Shown here in pieces: positions 20,066 through 27,214 of a stretch of DNA of 64,000 bases. The notes beneath the pieces are model-generated. The model worked only from the letters and a program-made list of their open reading frames with translations, was not told the DNA's origin and did no database searches. Source of the DNA: Streptomyces luteolus (lineage in GTDB: Bacteria > Actinomycetota > Actinomycetes > Streptomycetales > Streptomycetaceae); assembly GCF_029968015.1 (NCBI RefSeq), contig NZ_JASCIS010000001.1:248001-312000 (forward strand), given 5' to 3'. The position numbers were made by a program, and so were the translations under genes. Within the stretch, counting starts at the first letter, position 1. Every line of letters begins with the position of its first letter.

Positions 20066-21931
20066 CTAGCCCAAACCAGCGTTGATCGCCGACACCAGCT
20101 CACCGTCCGCCGTGTCCCCGCTGAACTCCCAGAAGAACGCGCCGCCGAGCGACTGGTTCTTCGCCCAGCTCATCTTGGACTTGATCGTCGCCGGGGTGTC
20201 GTACGACCACCAGTCCGAGCCGCAGTGGGCGTACGCCGTGCCCGCGACGACCCCATTGGCCGGGCACTTGGACTTGAGGACCTTGTAGTCCTCGATGCCC
20301 GCCTCGTACGTGCCGGCCGCCGCGCCCGTCGCCGTGCCGCCCGGTTCCTTCTGGGTGACGCCGGTCCAGCCGCGGCCGTAGAAGCCGATGCCGAGCAGCA
20401 GCTTCGAGGACGGGACTCCCTTGGCCTTCAACTTGGCGATCGCCGCAGCGGAGTTGAAGCCCTCCTGCGGGATGCCCGCGTACGAGGTGAGCGGGGAGTG
20501 CGGGGCCGTGGGGCCGGTCTTGGCCCAGGCGCCGAAGAAATCGTACGTCATCACGTTGTACCAGTCGGCGTACTGGGACGCGCCGCCGTAGTCCGCGGCG
20601 TCGATCTTGCCGCCGGACGAGGCGTCGGCCGTGATCGCGGCCGTGACCAGGGCGTCCTGGCCGAACTCGGCGCGGAAAGCCTGCATCATGTCCTTCATCA
20701 CGGCCGGGCCGCTGGTGTCGCAGCTGAGGCCGCAGGCGTTGGGGTACTCCCAGTCGAGGTCGATGCCGTCGAAGACATCGGCCCAGCGCGGGTCCTCCAC
20801 CAGGTCGTGGCAGGACTTGGCGAACGCGGCCGGGTTCTTCATCGCGTCCGGGAAGCCGCCGGACCAGGTCCAGCCGCCGAACGACCAGAGCACCTTGATG
20901 TGCGGGTACTCGGCCTTCAGCTTGCGCAGCTGGTTGAAGTTGCCGCGAAGGGGCTGGTCCCAGGTGTCGGCCACGCCGTCCACGGACTGGTCGGCGGTGT
21001 AGGCCTTGTCGTAGTCGGCGTACGCGTCACCGATCGTGCACTTGCCGCCTTGGACGTTGCCGAAGGCGTAGTTGATGTGCGTGATCTTGGCCGCGGAGCC
21101 TGAGGTGACCAGGTTCTTCACGTGGTAATTGCGGCCGTACACACCCCAGTTGGTGAAGTAGCCGAGCTTGACCTGGTCGCCGGGGCCGGGGCCCGGGTCG
21201 GTGCCGCCGCCGGTGGTGCGCACCGCGCGGGCGCCGCTGACCGGTCCGGTCTGGTCGGCGGTGTCCCGGGCCTGGACGCTGTACGAGTAGTCGGTGCCGG
21301 CGGTGAGCCCGCTGTCGGCGTACGACGTGCCGGTGACCGTCGCGACCTTGGCGCCGTCGCGCAGCACGTCGTAATTCTTGACGCCTTTGTCGTCGGTGGC
21401 TGCGCTCCAGCTGAGCTTGACCGAGGTGTCGGTGATGTCCGCGGCCGTGGGGGTGCCGGGGGCGGAGGGCGGGTTGTCGCCGGGGACGCTGCCGCCGTCG
21501 CAACTGCCTCCGTTGAGCGCGCAGTTGGCGGGGGCGCCGGTGCCCGTACCGTTGAAGCCGAAGCTGACGGAGGCGCCGGGGGCGAGTGTGCCGTTCCAGG
21601 ACTTGTTCTTGGCGGTCCAGCGGTTGCCGGAGTTCGTGACGTCGGCGTCCCAGGCCGAGGTGACCTCGGTGCCGGTGGGGAAGTCCCACTGGACGGTCCA
21701 GGAGGCCAGGGCGGCGGTGCCGGTGTTCTTCACCGTCCACTTGCCCTCGAAGCCGTTCCCCCAGTCCTGGGTCTTGGTGTACGTGGCGGTAGCCTCCGAG
21801 ACTGCCCCGGCGGCCGGGGCGGCCGGGGCGGCCTGGGTGGGTCCTGCGAGTGCGACGAGCGAGCCGAACGGCAGCAGCAGGGTCGCGAGTCCTGCCGTGA
21901 GTCTGTGCCGTGATCTGAACCTGAAGCGCAT
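20066..21931 (-). CDS. chiC: Secreted chitinase: CBM2, fibronectin III, GH18
   Basis: 621 residues; ATG at 21931 behind AGGAGG (minus strand). An upstream extension to 22117 would cross the promoter. Signal peptide about 1-34 (MRFRFRSRHRLTAGL... ending PTQA), CBM2 chitin/cellulose-binding domain about 45-145, one FnIII linker about 153-240 (APGTPTAADITDTSVKLSW), Gly/Pro spacer, then a GH18 catalytic domain about 250-621. The catalytic motif is DGIDLDWEYP, with Glu as the proton donor. It cleaves chitin outside the cell. It is arranged like S. coelicolor chiC with a two-component system directly upstream. Expression should depend on the direct-repeat promoter at 22034-22075. Confidence 0.93.
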   Translation of the reverse strand: MRFRFRSRHRLTAGLATLLLPFGSLVALAGPTQAAPAAPAAGAVSEATATYTKTQDWGNGFEGKWTVKNTGTAALASWTVQWDFPTGTEVTSAWDADVTNSGNRWTAKNKSWNGTLAPGASVSFGFNGTGTGAPANCALNGGSCDGGSVPGDNPPSAPGTPTAADITDTSVKLSWSAATDDKGVKNYDVLRDGAKVATVTGTSYADSGLTAGTDYSYSVQARDTADQTGPVSGARAVRTTGGGTDPGPGPGDQVKLGYFTNWGVYGRNYHVKNLVTSGSAAKITHINYAFGNVQGGKCTIGDAYADYDKAYTADQSVDGVADTWDQPLRGNFNQLRKLKAEYPHIKVLWSFGGWTWSGGFPDAMKNPAAFAKSCHDLVEDPRWADVFDGIDLDWEYPNACGLSCDTSGPAVMKDMMQAFRAEFGQDALVTAAITADASSGGKIDAADYGGASQYADWYNVMTYDFFGAWAKTGPTAPHSPLTSYAGIPQEGFNSAAAIAKLKAKGVPSSKLLLGIGFYGRGWTGVTQKEPGGTATGAAAGTYEAGIEDYKVLKSKCPANGVVAGTAYAHCGSDWWSYDTPATIKSKMSWAKNQSLGGAFFWEFSGDTADGELVSAINAGLG

Positions 21932-22033
21932 GGTGCGCCTCCTCGGGATGAGGTCCGGACGTATGGGGTGGGGGGACCCTGCGACGCCCGTGAGCACGTC
22001 GTCGACGTGTGCTGTGCTCACCGCAGTGCCGTG

Positions 22034-22075
22034 AGAGTAGAAAGGTCTGGACCTTACGTCAATAGGTCTGGACCA
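22034..22075 (-). promoter_or_regulatory. Chitin-responsive promoter with two direct repeats (DasR-type sites)
   Basis: On the minus strand, TTGACG (22062-22057), a 17-base spacer and TACTCT (22039-22034) form a -35/-10 pair. Two 12-base copies of GGTCTGGACC lie at 22043-22054 (inside the spacer) and 22064-22075 (just upstream of the -35), 21 bases apart, so on the same DNA face. This is the arrangement described for Streptomyces chitinase genes. The upstream copy in context matches most positions of the DasR consensus ACTGGTCTAGACCACT. Confidence 0.8.
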
Positions 22076-22081
22076 CTGAAT

Positions 22082-22137
22082 CCCGCCATCCCCGGCCCGC
22101 CATCCCCGGCCCGCCATCCCCGGCCCGCCATCCCCGG
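22082..22137. repeat. Four tandem copies of a 14-bp unit
   Basis: CCCGCCATCCCCGG repeated four times without change, followed by about two degenerate copies (ACCGGCGGCCCCGG) up to about 22164. It lies between the end of the response regulator gene and the chitinase promoter. Confidence 0.9.
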
Positions 22138-22171
22138 ACCGGCGGCCCCGGACCGGCGGCCCGGAGCGCGC

Positions 22172-22825
22172 TCAGACGTTCAACTCCTGTGCCAGTACGG
22201 CCGCTTGGACCCTGCTGCGCAGCTCCAGCTTCCCCAGCAGCCGGCTCACATGGGTCTTCACGGTGGCCTCCGCCATGTCCAGACGTACCGCGATCTCCGC
22301 GTTGGACAGGCCCTGGCCGAGGCAGCGGAGGACCTCGCGCTCGCGGCGGGTCAGGGCGTCCGCGGCCTTCAGGACAGCGGCGTCGGGGGCGCTCCGCGCG
22401 CGGGCGGGCTTCGCGGCGAACTCGGCGATCAGGCGGCGGGTCACGGCGGGCGCGATCAGGCCCTCGCCGCGCGCCACCGTGCGGACCGCGTCGAGCAGGT
22501 CCTTGGCGTCGGTGTTCTTCAGCAGGAACCCGGAGGCGCCCGCGCGCAGCGCCCCGAAGACGTACTCGTCCAGGTCGAAGGTGGTCAGGACCAGCACGTC
22601 GGCGAGCTGCTCGGCCACCACCCGGCGGGTGGCCGCGACGCCGTCGAGGCGGGGCATCTGGACGTCCATCAGGACCAGATCGGGGCGCAGTTCGCGGGCG
22701 CGGGCCACCGCCTCCTCGCCGTCCGCGGCCTCGCCGACGACCTCGATGTCCGGGGCACTGCCCAGGATCAGGACGAGGCCCGCGCGTACGGCCGACTGGT
22801 CCTCGGCGACCAGGACCCGGATCAT
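22172..22825 (-). CDS. chiR: NarL/LuxR-type response regulator, likely chitinase regulator
   Basis: 217 residues; the ATG overlaps the kinase stop by 4 bases (ATGA). Receiver domain 1-120 with the phospho-acceptor Asp54 (LVLMDVQMPRLDG) and the acidic pocket AEDQ; C-terminal LuxR helix-turn-helix from about 152 (LTRREREVLRCLGQGLS, then AEATVKTHVSRLL). It ends before the tandem repeat and chitinase promoter, in the same order as chiS-chiR-chiC of S. coelicolor, so it probably controls the chitinase. The target is inferred from position. Confidence 0.85.
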   Translation of the reverse strand: MIRVLVAEDQSAVRAGLVLILGSAPDIEVVGEAADGEEAVARARELRPDLVLMDVQMPRLDGVAATRRVVAEQLADVLVLTTFDLDEYVFGALRAGASGFLLKNTDAKDLLDAVRTVARGEGLIAPAVTRRLIAEFAAKPARARSAPDAAVLKAADALTRREREVLRCLGQGLSNAEIAVRLDMAEATVKTHVSRLLGKLELRSRVQAAVLAQELNV

Positions 22826-24090
22826 GCGCTTCCTCCTTCGTGGGCCTTCACGGTGGCTTCCCCGGCGGGCAGCGCGGCCCCTACGTACCAGATCTCGCCC
22901 TCGGCGCTGTCGCGCGGGCCCGCCTCGAACTCCCCGCCGAGCAGCGAGGCCCGCTCCCGCATGCCGACGAGCCCGGCCCCCGAGCCCGGTGCGCGCGGCC
23001 CCGACGGATCGCCGAAGGGGCTGGTCACCGTCACCGCCAGGGTCCGCTCGGCGAGGCTCAGGGCGACGTGGACGGGGCCGGGTGCGGCGTGCTTGAGGGC
23101 GTTGGTGAGGGACTCCTGGACGATCCGGTACGCGGCCAGCTCGACCGGGGCCGGGAGGCGGGCGGAGTCGGTGCGGCGGTCGTCGAGAGTGACGTCCAGG
23201 CCGTTGGTGCGGGCCTGTTCGGCGAGGGCGGCGAGGCTGTCGAGGGTGGGTGCCGCCGCCGGTTCGTGGTCGTCGCTGCCGTCCCGGAGCAGACCGATGA
23301 GGCGGCGCATCTCGGCCAGTCCGTCGACGCTGTTCTCGCGGATCACGCCGAGGGCGTCGCGGGTGGTGCGGGGGTCGTCCAGGGAGAGCGCGGCGGTGGA
23401 GTGGATGGCGATGGCGGACAGGTGGTTGGCGACCATGTCGTGCAGCTCGCGGGCCATCCGGGCGCGTTCGGCGGTGACGGCCTGGGTGCGGTCCATCTCG
23501 GCGAGCAGCGCGGTCTGCTGGGCCCGCAGCCGGGCGGCCTCGGCGGCGTCCCGGTGGTTGCGGACGATGGCGCCCGTGGTGGCGGGGGTGAAGGTGATGA
23601 GGCCGACCATGAGGCCGAGCAGTACCGCCTCGGGCTGCTGGTACCAGGCCAGGAAACCGAGCGTGGCGGCGACCGTGGCGAGCCCGGTGGCCCACGGAAG
23701 ACGCCGGGCGGCGGCGGGCGAGCCGTACAGGACGGCGGCGTACGCGAGGTCCGCGAAGAGGATGATGGTCACGAGGTTGCCGGGCGTGAACTGGTCGGCC
23801 ACCAGCGCGAGCGTGCCGAGGGCGAGCGCGGTCTGCGGCAGCGTGCGGCGCAGCAGCTCCAGGCCGGACATGAGGGCCAGCGGTACGAGGAGCCAGGCGT
23901 CCGGGAGCGAGGGGACGGGCGCGGTGCGTATGCCGAGGCCGATGCCCCAGAGGACGAGCCCGCCGAGCAGGCCGGAGAGGGCGATCAGGACGTCGACGCG
24001 GTGCGGCCGGGGCAGGCTCGCGACTCCCGCGCGTCGGCGCGGCGGGCGGTCGGCCTCGCGGGGTCGGCTCTCGGAAGTCACGCTCCCCAT
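22822..24090 (-). CDS. chiS: NarL-type sensor histidine kinase, likely chitinase sensor
   Basis: 422 residues. The N-terminal half holds about six hydrophobic segments (33-190) with little extracytoplasmic sequence, so the signal is probably sensed in or near the membrane. The HisKA_3 helix reads RARMARELHDMVANHLSAIA, with His as phospho-acceptor, and the HATPase part has AYRIVQESLTNALKHA (N box) and GAGLVGMRERASLLGG (G box). The start could also be a GTG three codons later. Overlap with the regulator gene gives coupled production. Confidence 0.85.
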   Translation of the reverse strand: MGSVTSESRPREADRPPRRRAGVASLPRPHRVDVLIALSGLLGGLVLWGIGLGIRTAPVPSLPDAWLLVPLALMSGLELLRRTLPQTALALGTLALVADQFTPGNLVTIILFADLAYAAVLYGSPAAARRLPWATGLATVAATLGFLAWYQQPEAVLLGLMVGLITFTPATTGAIVRNHRDAAEAARLRAQQTALLAEMDRTQAVTAERARMARELHDMVANHLSAIAIHSTAALSLDDPRTTRDALGVIRENSVDGLAEMRRLIGLLRDGSDDHEPAAAPTLDSLAALAEQARTNGLDVTLDDRRTDSARLPAPVELAAYRIVQESLTNALKHAAPGPVHVALSLAERTLAVTVTSPFGDPSGPRAPGSGAGLVGMRERASLLGGEFEAGPRDSAEGEIWYVGAALPAGEATVKAHEGGSA

Positions 24091-24243
24091 CCAACACGGC
24101 GGGCGGCGCCGTGGCCTCCGTACGCGGATCGAGGTGGGGCGGTGCGGGACTGCATCCTTCGATGTACTCGCGGTTCGTCAGCGCAGACGACGAAGGGGCG
24201 GGGTACGGACGGGACGCTGGAGGGACCGTGAGAGGAGAGTCCC

Positions 24244-24819
24244 GTGATCGTCACGCTCATCATCATCTGCGAGGTCGGCTTCTGGGTGCTGCTCGCCCTG
24301 GCCCTCGCCCTGCGGTACGGGGCGAAGATGCCGCGCGCGAGCGTCGCCGTCCTGCTCTGTGAGCCGCTGCTCGAAGTGGTCCTGTTCGTGGCCACGGCGA
24401 TCGATCTGCGCGGCGGCGCGGAGCCGGACTGGAAGCACGGCCTCGCGGCGGCCTACATCGGCTACTCGATCGCGCTCGGCCACTACACGGTCAAGTGGGT
24501 CGACGTCCGCGTCGCGCACCGCTTCTTCGGCGGCCCGCCGCCCACCACCCCGAAGTACGGCATGGCCCGCGCGCTGCACGAGTGGAAGCTGGCGGCCCGC
24601 TGGGTGCTCGCCTCGGCGATCGCGCTCGGGCTGCTGCAGTGCGCGATCTGGTACGTCGAGGGCTCGGGGGACGTCAGCTCGCTGGAGGCGTGGCAGCAGC
24701 GGATGCTGTTCGTGGTCGGGATCAACGTGGTGATCGCCGGCGCGTACACCCTGTTCCCGAAGAAGGCCCCGGCCGGTGTCGGCGACGGGGCCTCCGCGAA
24801 GGAACTCAGCAGGCGCTGA
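24244..24819 (+). CDS. Uncharacterised integral membrane protein
   Basis: 191 residues; GTG start behind AGAGGAGAG. Four or five hydrophobic segments are visible (about 3-23, 32-51, 66-84, 121-139, 154-172), with conserved-looking polar stretches EPDWKHGLAAAYIGYS and HYTVKWVDVRVAHRFFGG. The C-terminus is short and polar. It is divergent from the chitinase sensor kinase and ends 3 bases before the convergent adenosyltransferase gene. No family is recognised with confidence. Confidence 0.8.
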   Translation: MIVTLIIICEVGFWVLLALALALRYGAKMPRASVAVLLCEPLLEVVLFVATAIDLRGGAEPDWKHGLAAAYIGYSIALGHYTVKWVDVRVAHRFFGGPPPTTPKYGMARALHEWKLAARWVLASAIALGLLQCAIWYVEGSGDVSSLEAWQQRMLFVVGINVVIAGAYTLFPKKAPAGVGDGASAKELSRR

Positions 24820-24822
24820 GGG

Positions 24823-25395
24823 TCACCGCTCGCCGCCGGGAACCCACAGCACGTCACCGACCTCCTTGTTGGCGACGCGGGCCAGGATGAACAGGAGGTC
24901 GGACAGGCGGTTGAGATACGTCGCCGTCAGCGCGTTCATCGTCTCGCCGTGTGTTTCGAGCGCCGCCCAGGTGGACCGCTCGGCGCGCCGGACGACCGTG
25001 CACGCCTGGTGCAGCAGGGCCGCGCCGGGCGTGCCGCCGGGCAGGATGAACGAACGGAGCTTCTCCAGCTGCTCGTTGAAGTGGTCGCAGTCCGCCTCCA
25101 GCTTGTCGACGTAAGTCTGCTCGACGCGCAGCGGCGGGTATTCGGGGTTCTCGACGACCGGCGTGGAGAGGTCGGCGCCCACGTCGAACAGGTCGTTCTG
25201 GACCCGCGTGAGGACGCCCACGACCTCCTCGTCGAGGCCGCCGAGGGCGATCGCGGTGCCGAGCACGGCGTTGGCCTCGTTGGCGTCGGCGTACGCCGCG
25301 ATCCGCAGATCGGTCTTGGGGGCGCGGCTCATGTCGCCCAGAGCGGTGGTGCCGGTGTCCCCGGTGCGGGTGTAGATGCGCGACAGAATGACCAT
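24823..25395 (-). CDS. PduO-type ATP:cob(I)alamin adenosyltransferase
   Basis: 190 residues; the ATG at 25395 gives MVILSRIYTRTGDTGTTAL, the standard PduO start. The enzyme makes adenosylcobalamin, the cofactor of methylmalonyl-CoA and isobutyryl-CoA mutases. ATP-binding residues lie in the YTRTGDTGTT motif and in ACTVVRRAERSTWAAL; the C-terminal YLNRLSDLLFILARVAN is also conserved. It does not sit beside cobalamin biosynthesis genes, but mce and meaB, both of the B12-dependent methylmalonyl pathway, are about 19 kb away. Confidence 0.92.
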   Translation of the reverse strand: MVILSRIYTRTGDTGTTALGDMSRAPKTDLRIAAYADANEANAVLGTAIALGGLDEEVVGVLTRVQNDLFDVGADLSTPVVENPEYPPLRVEQTYVDKLEADCDHFNEQLEKLRSFILPGGTPGAALLHQACTVVRRAERSTWAALETHGETMNALTATYLNRLSDLLFILARVANKEVGDVLWVPGGER

Positions 25396-25626
25396 GGGGC
25401 CGAGGTTACTCCCGACCTCCGCCGCGCGGACGCCGACCTTTCCGCCGGAAAACGCCCCAACTACGCGGTGCGGACAAGTGGATCGAGCCACTGCGTGTGA
25501 TGTCCGTCAGATGAGACGTGACGCGTATCTCGTACTGCCCCAAGGGGGCCTCACGCCCGCTAGTCTCCGCCGGAGAGTTCGTTGTTAACCACGGGTAAGA
25601 CCGCAACTGTCAAAGGGGATCGCACA

Positions 25627-26475
25627 GTGGCACGGAAGCTCGCCGTCGTCGGAGCCGGACTCATGGGGTCCGGTATCGCTCAGGTCTCCGCCCAGGCGGG
25701 CTGGGACGTGGTCCTTCGCGATGTCACCGACGCGGCCCTGACCCGTGGCACCGACGGCATCAAGGCCTCGTACGAGAAGTTCGTGAGCAAGGGCAAGCTC
25801 AGCGCCGAGGACGCCGAGGCAGCGCTGGCCCGGATCACCACGACCACCGATCTGGACGGCGCCGCCGACGCGGACGTCGTACTAGAGGCCGTCTTCGAAA
25901 AGCTTGAGGTCAAGCACGAGATCTTCCGTACGCTCGACAAGCTCGTGCGCCCCGAGACCGTGCTCGCCTCCAACACCTCCGCCATCCCGATCACCAAGAT
26001 CGCGGCCGTGACGGAGCGTCCGGAGCGGGTCGTCGGAGCGCACTTCTTCTCGCCGGTGCCGATGATGCAGCTCTGCGAGCTGGTCCGCGGCTACAAGACC
26101 AGCGACGAAACCCTCGCCACCGCAAGGGAGTTCGCCGAGTCGGTCGGCAAGACCTGCATCGTCGTGAACCGCGACGTCGCGGGCTTCGTCACCACTAGGC
26201 TGATCTCCGCCCTCGTGGTGGAGGCCGCCAAGCTCTACGAGTCGGGCGTCGCCACCGCCGAGGACATCGACATCGCCTGCAAGCTGGGCTTCGGCCACGC
26301 GATGGGCCCTCTGGCCACCGCCGACCTGACCGGGGTCGACATCCTGCTGCACGCGACGAGCAACATCTACACGGAATCCCAGGACGAGAAGTTCGCTCCG
26401 CCGGAGCTGATGCGCCGCATGGTCGACGCCGGCGACATCGGCCGCAAGAGCGGGCAGGGGTTCTACCAGCACTGA
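25627..26475 (+). CDS. 3-hydroxybutyryl-CoA (3-hydroxyacyl-CoA) dehydrogenase
   Basis: 282 residues; the GTG at 25627 behind AAAGGGGATC gives MARKLAVVGAGLMGSGIA, with the NAD-binding GxGxxG close to the N-terminus. The Rossmann domain (1-185) has VLEAVFEKLEVKHEIF and SNTSAIPI; the catalytic His is in GAHFFSPVPMMQLCELV. The C-terminal dimerisation domain follows (KLGFGHAMGPLATADLTG). It reduces acetoacetyl-CoA or oxidises 3-hydroxyacyl-CoA, in butyryl-CoA supply or beta-oxidation. It is monofunctional, with no hydratase domain. Confidence 0.92.
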   Translation: MARKLAVVGAGLMGSGIAQVSAQAGWDVVLRDVTDAALTRGTDGIKASYEKFVSKGKLSAEDAEAALARITTTTDLDGAADADVVLEAVFEKLEVKHEIFRTLDKLVRPETVLASNTSAIPITKIAAVTERPERVVGAHFFSPVPMMQLCELVRGYKTSDETLATAREFAESVGKTCIVVNRDVAGFVTTRLISALVVEAAKLYESGVATAEDIDIACKLGFGHAMGPLATADLTGVDILLHATSNIYTESQDEKFAPPELMRRMVDAGDIGRKSGQGFYQH

Positions 26476-26485
26476 ACCGCCGTAC

Positions 26486-26529
26486 CCCGGCCGGACATCC
26501 GTACGCGACCCGTACGGGCACCGGCCGGG
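26486..26529 (+). terminator. Terminator after the dehydrogenase gene
   Basis: CCCGGCCGG (from 26486) pairs with CCGGCCGGG (ending 26529), and inside it CCGTACG pairs with CGTACGG, giving a long stem with small internal loops. It starts about 10 bases after the stop codon. Confidence 0.65.
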
Positions 26530-26670
26530 TCCCCCTCAGGGGTGAATTGCGTATCGGTTCGCTCACGGACGACAACTTCCTCGTCCGTGGGCCCGTCAGT
26601 TCAGTGAGACCACAGTTGGGACGTACGTGACGACGGTGGCGACGACGCCACAGCACTCTCGGGAGCGCAT

Positions 26671-26985
26671 ATGCACATCAGGGGCGACCACGCCGAGCTG
26701 ACCGTCGGGGGCAGCCTCGACGTCCGAAGCGCGGCGGACGCCCGGACTGTCCTGCACTCGGCCCTGGACGAGGGTGTGGGCGACCTCGTCCTCGACCTCT
26801 CGGACCTCGCCGCCCTCGACGCCACCGGACTCGGCGTCATCATGGGCGCCCACCGCCAGGCCGGCCGCTGCGGCCGCCGCCTGGTGCTGCGCAACGTACC
26901 GCCGCAGATGCAGCGACTGCTCGTGGCCACCCGGCTGCACCGCATCCTCGCGATCGAGGGCGGAATCGGGGCGCACCCCCTGTAG
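26671..26985 (+). CDS. STAS-domain anti-anti-sigma factor-like protein
   Basis: 104 residues, a single STAS domain of the SpoIIAA/RsbV type. Such proteins bind anti-sigma kinases and are switched off by phosphorylation. The phosphorylation motif DSSG is replaced by LDATGLGVIM, leaving Thr52 directly before Gly as the likely acceptor. Other typical parts are LVLDLSDLAALD and RRLVLRNVPPQMQRLL. No anti-sigma factor or sigma factor gene is next to it, so its partner must be elsewhere. Confidence 0.85.
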   Translation: MHIRGDHAELTVGGSLDVRSAADARTVLHSALDEGVGDLVLDLSDLAALDATGLGVIMGAHRQAGRCGRRLVLRNVPPQMQRLLVATRLHRILAIEGGIGAHPL

Positions 26986-27007
26986 TCCCGCGTGGCCGTG
27001 CAGCCCT

Positions 27008-27028
27008 GTGGCCCTGGAACAGGGCCGC
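27008..27028 (+). terminator. Short hairpin after the STAS gene
   Basis: GTGGCCCTG (27008-27016) pairs with CAGGGCCGC (27020-27028) through a GAA loop, with one G-U pair. It begins 22 bases after the STAS gene stop and has no T-run. Confidence 0.5.
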
Positions 27029-27214
27029 CGCGACAAATCCGGTGAGACCCTGACGTCTCGGACGTCACGCCACCCCAGGTGTTCCCCGACACCGCGCCAC
27101 GGTCTAGGGTTCGGTCGCTCACCCCTATCCCGTGAGTGCCGGACCAGAAGCGACAGAGCCGTATGCGAAAGGCCGGGGAAGCCAAGGCATACGAAGCTTT
27201 TGGGGGCTTTGACC

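Noticed and set aside
24823..25395. CobA/BtuR-type adenosyltransferase
   Set aside because: The protein has the YTRTGDTGTT start and RRAERSTW motif of the unrelated PduO type and no N-terminal P-loop.
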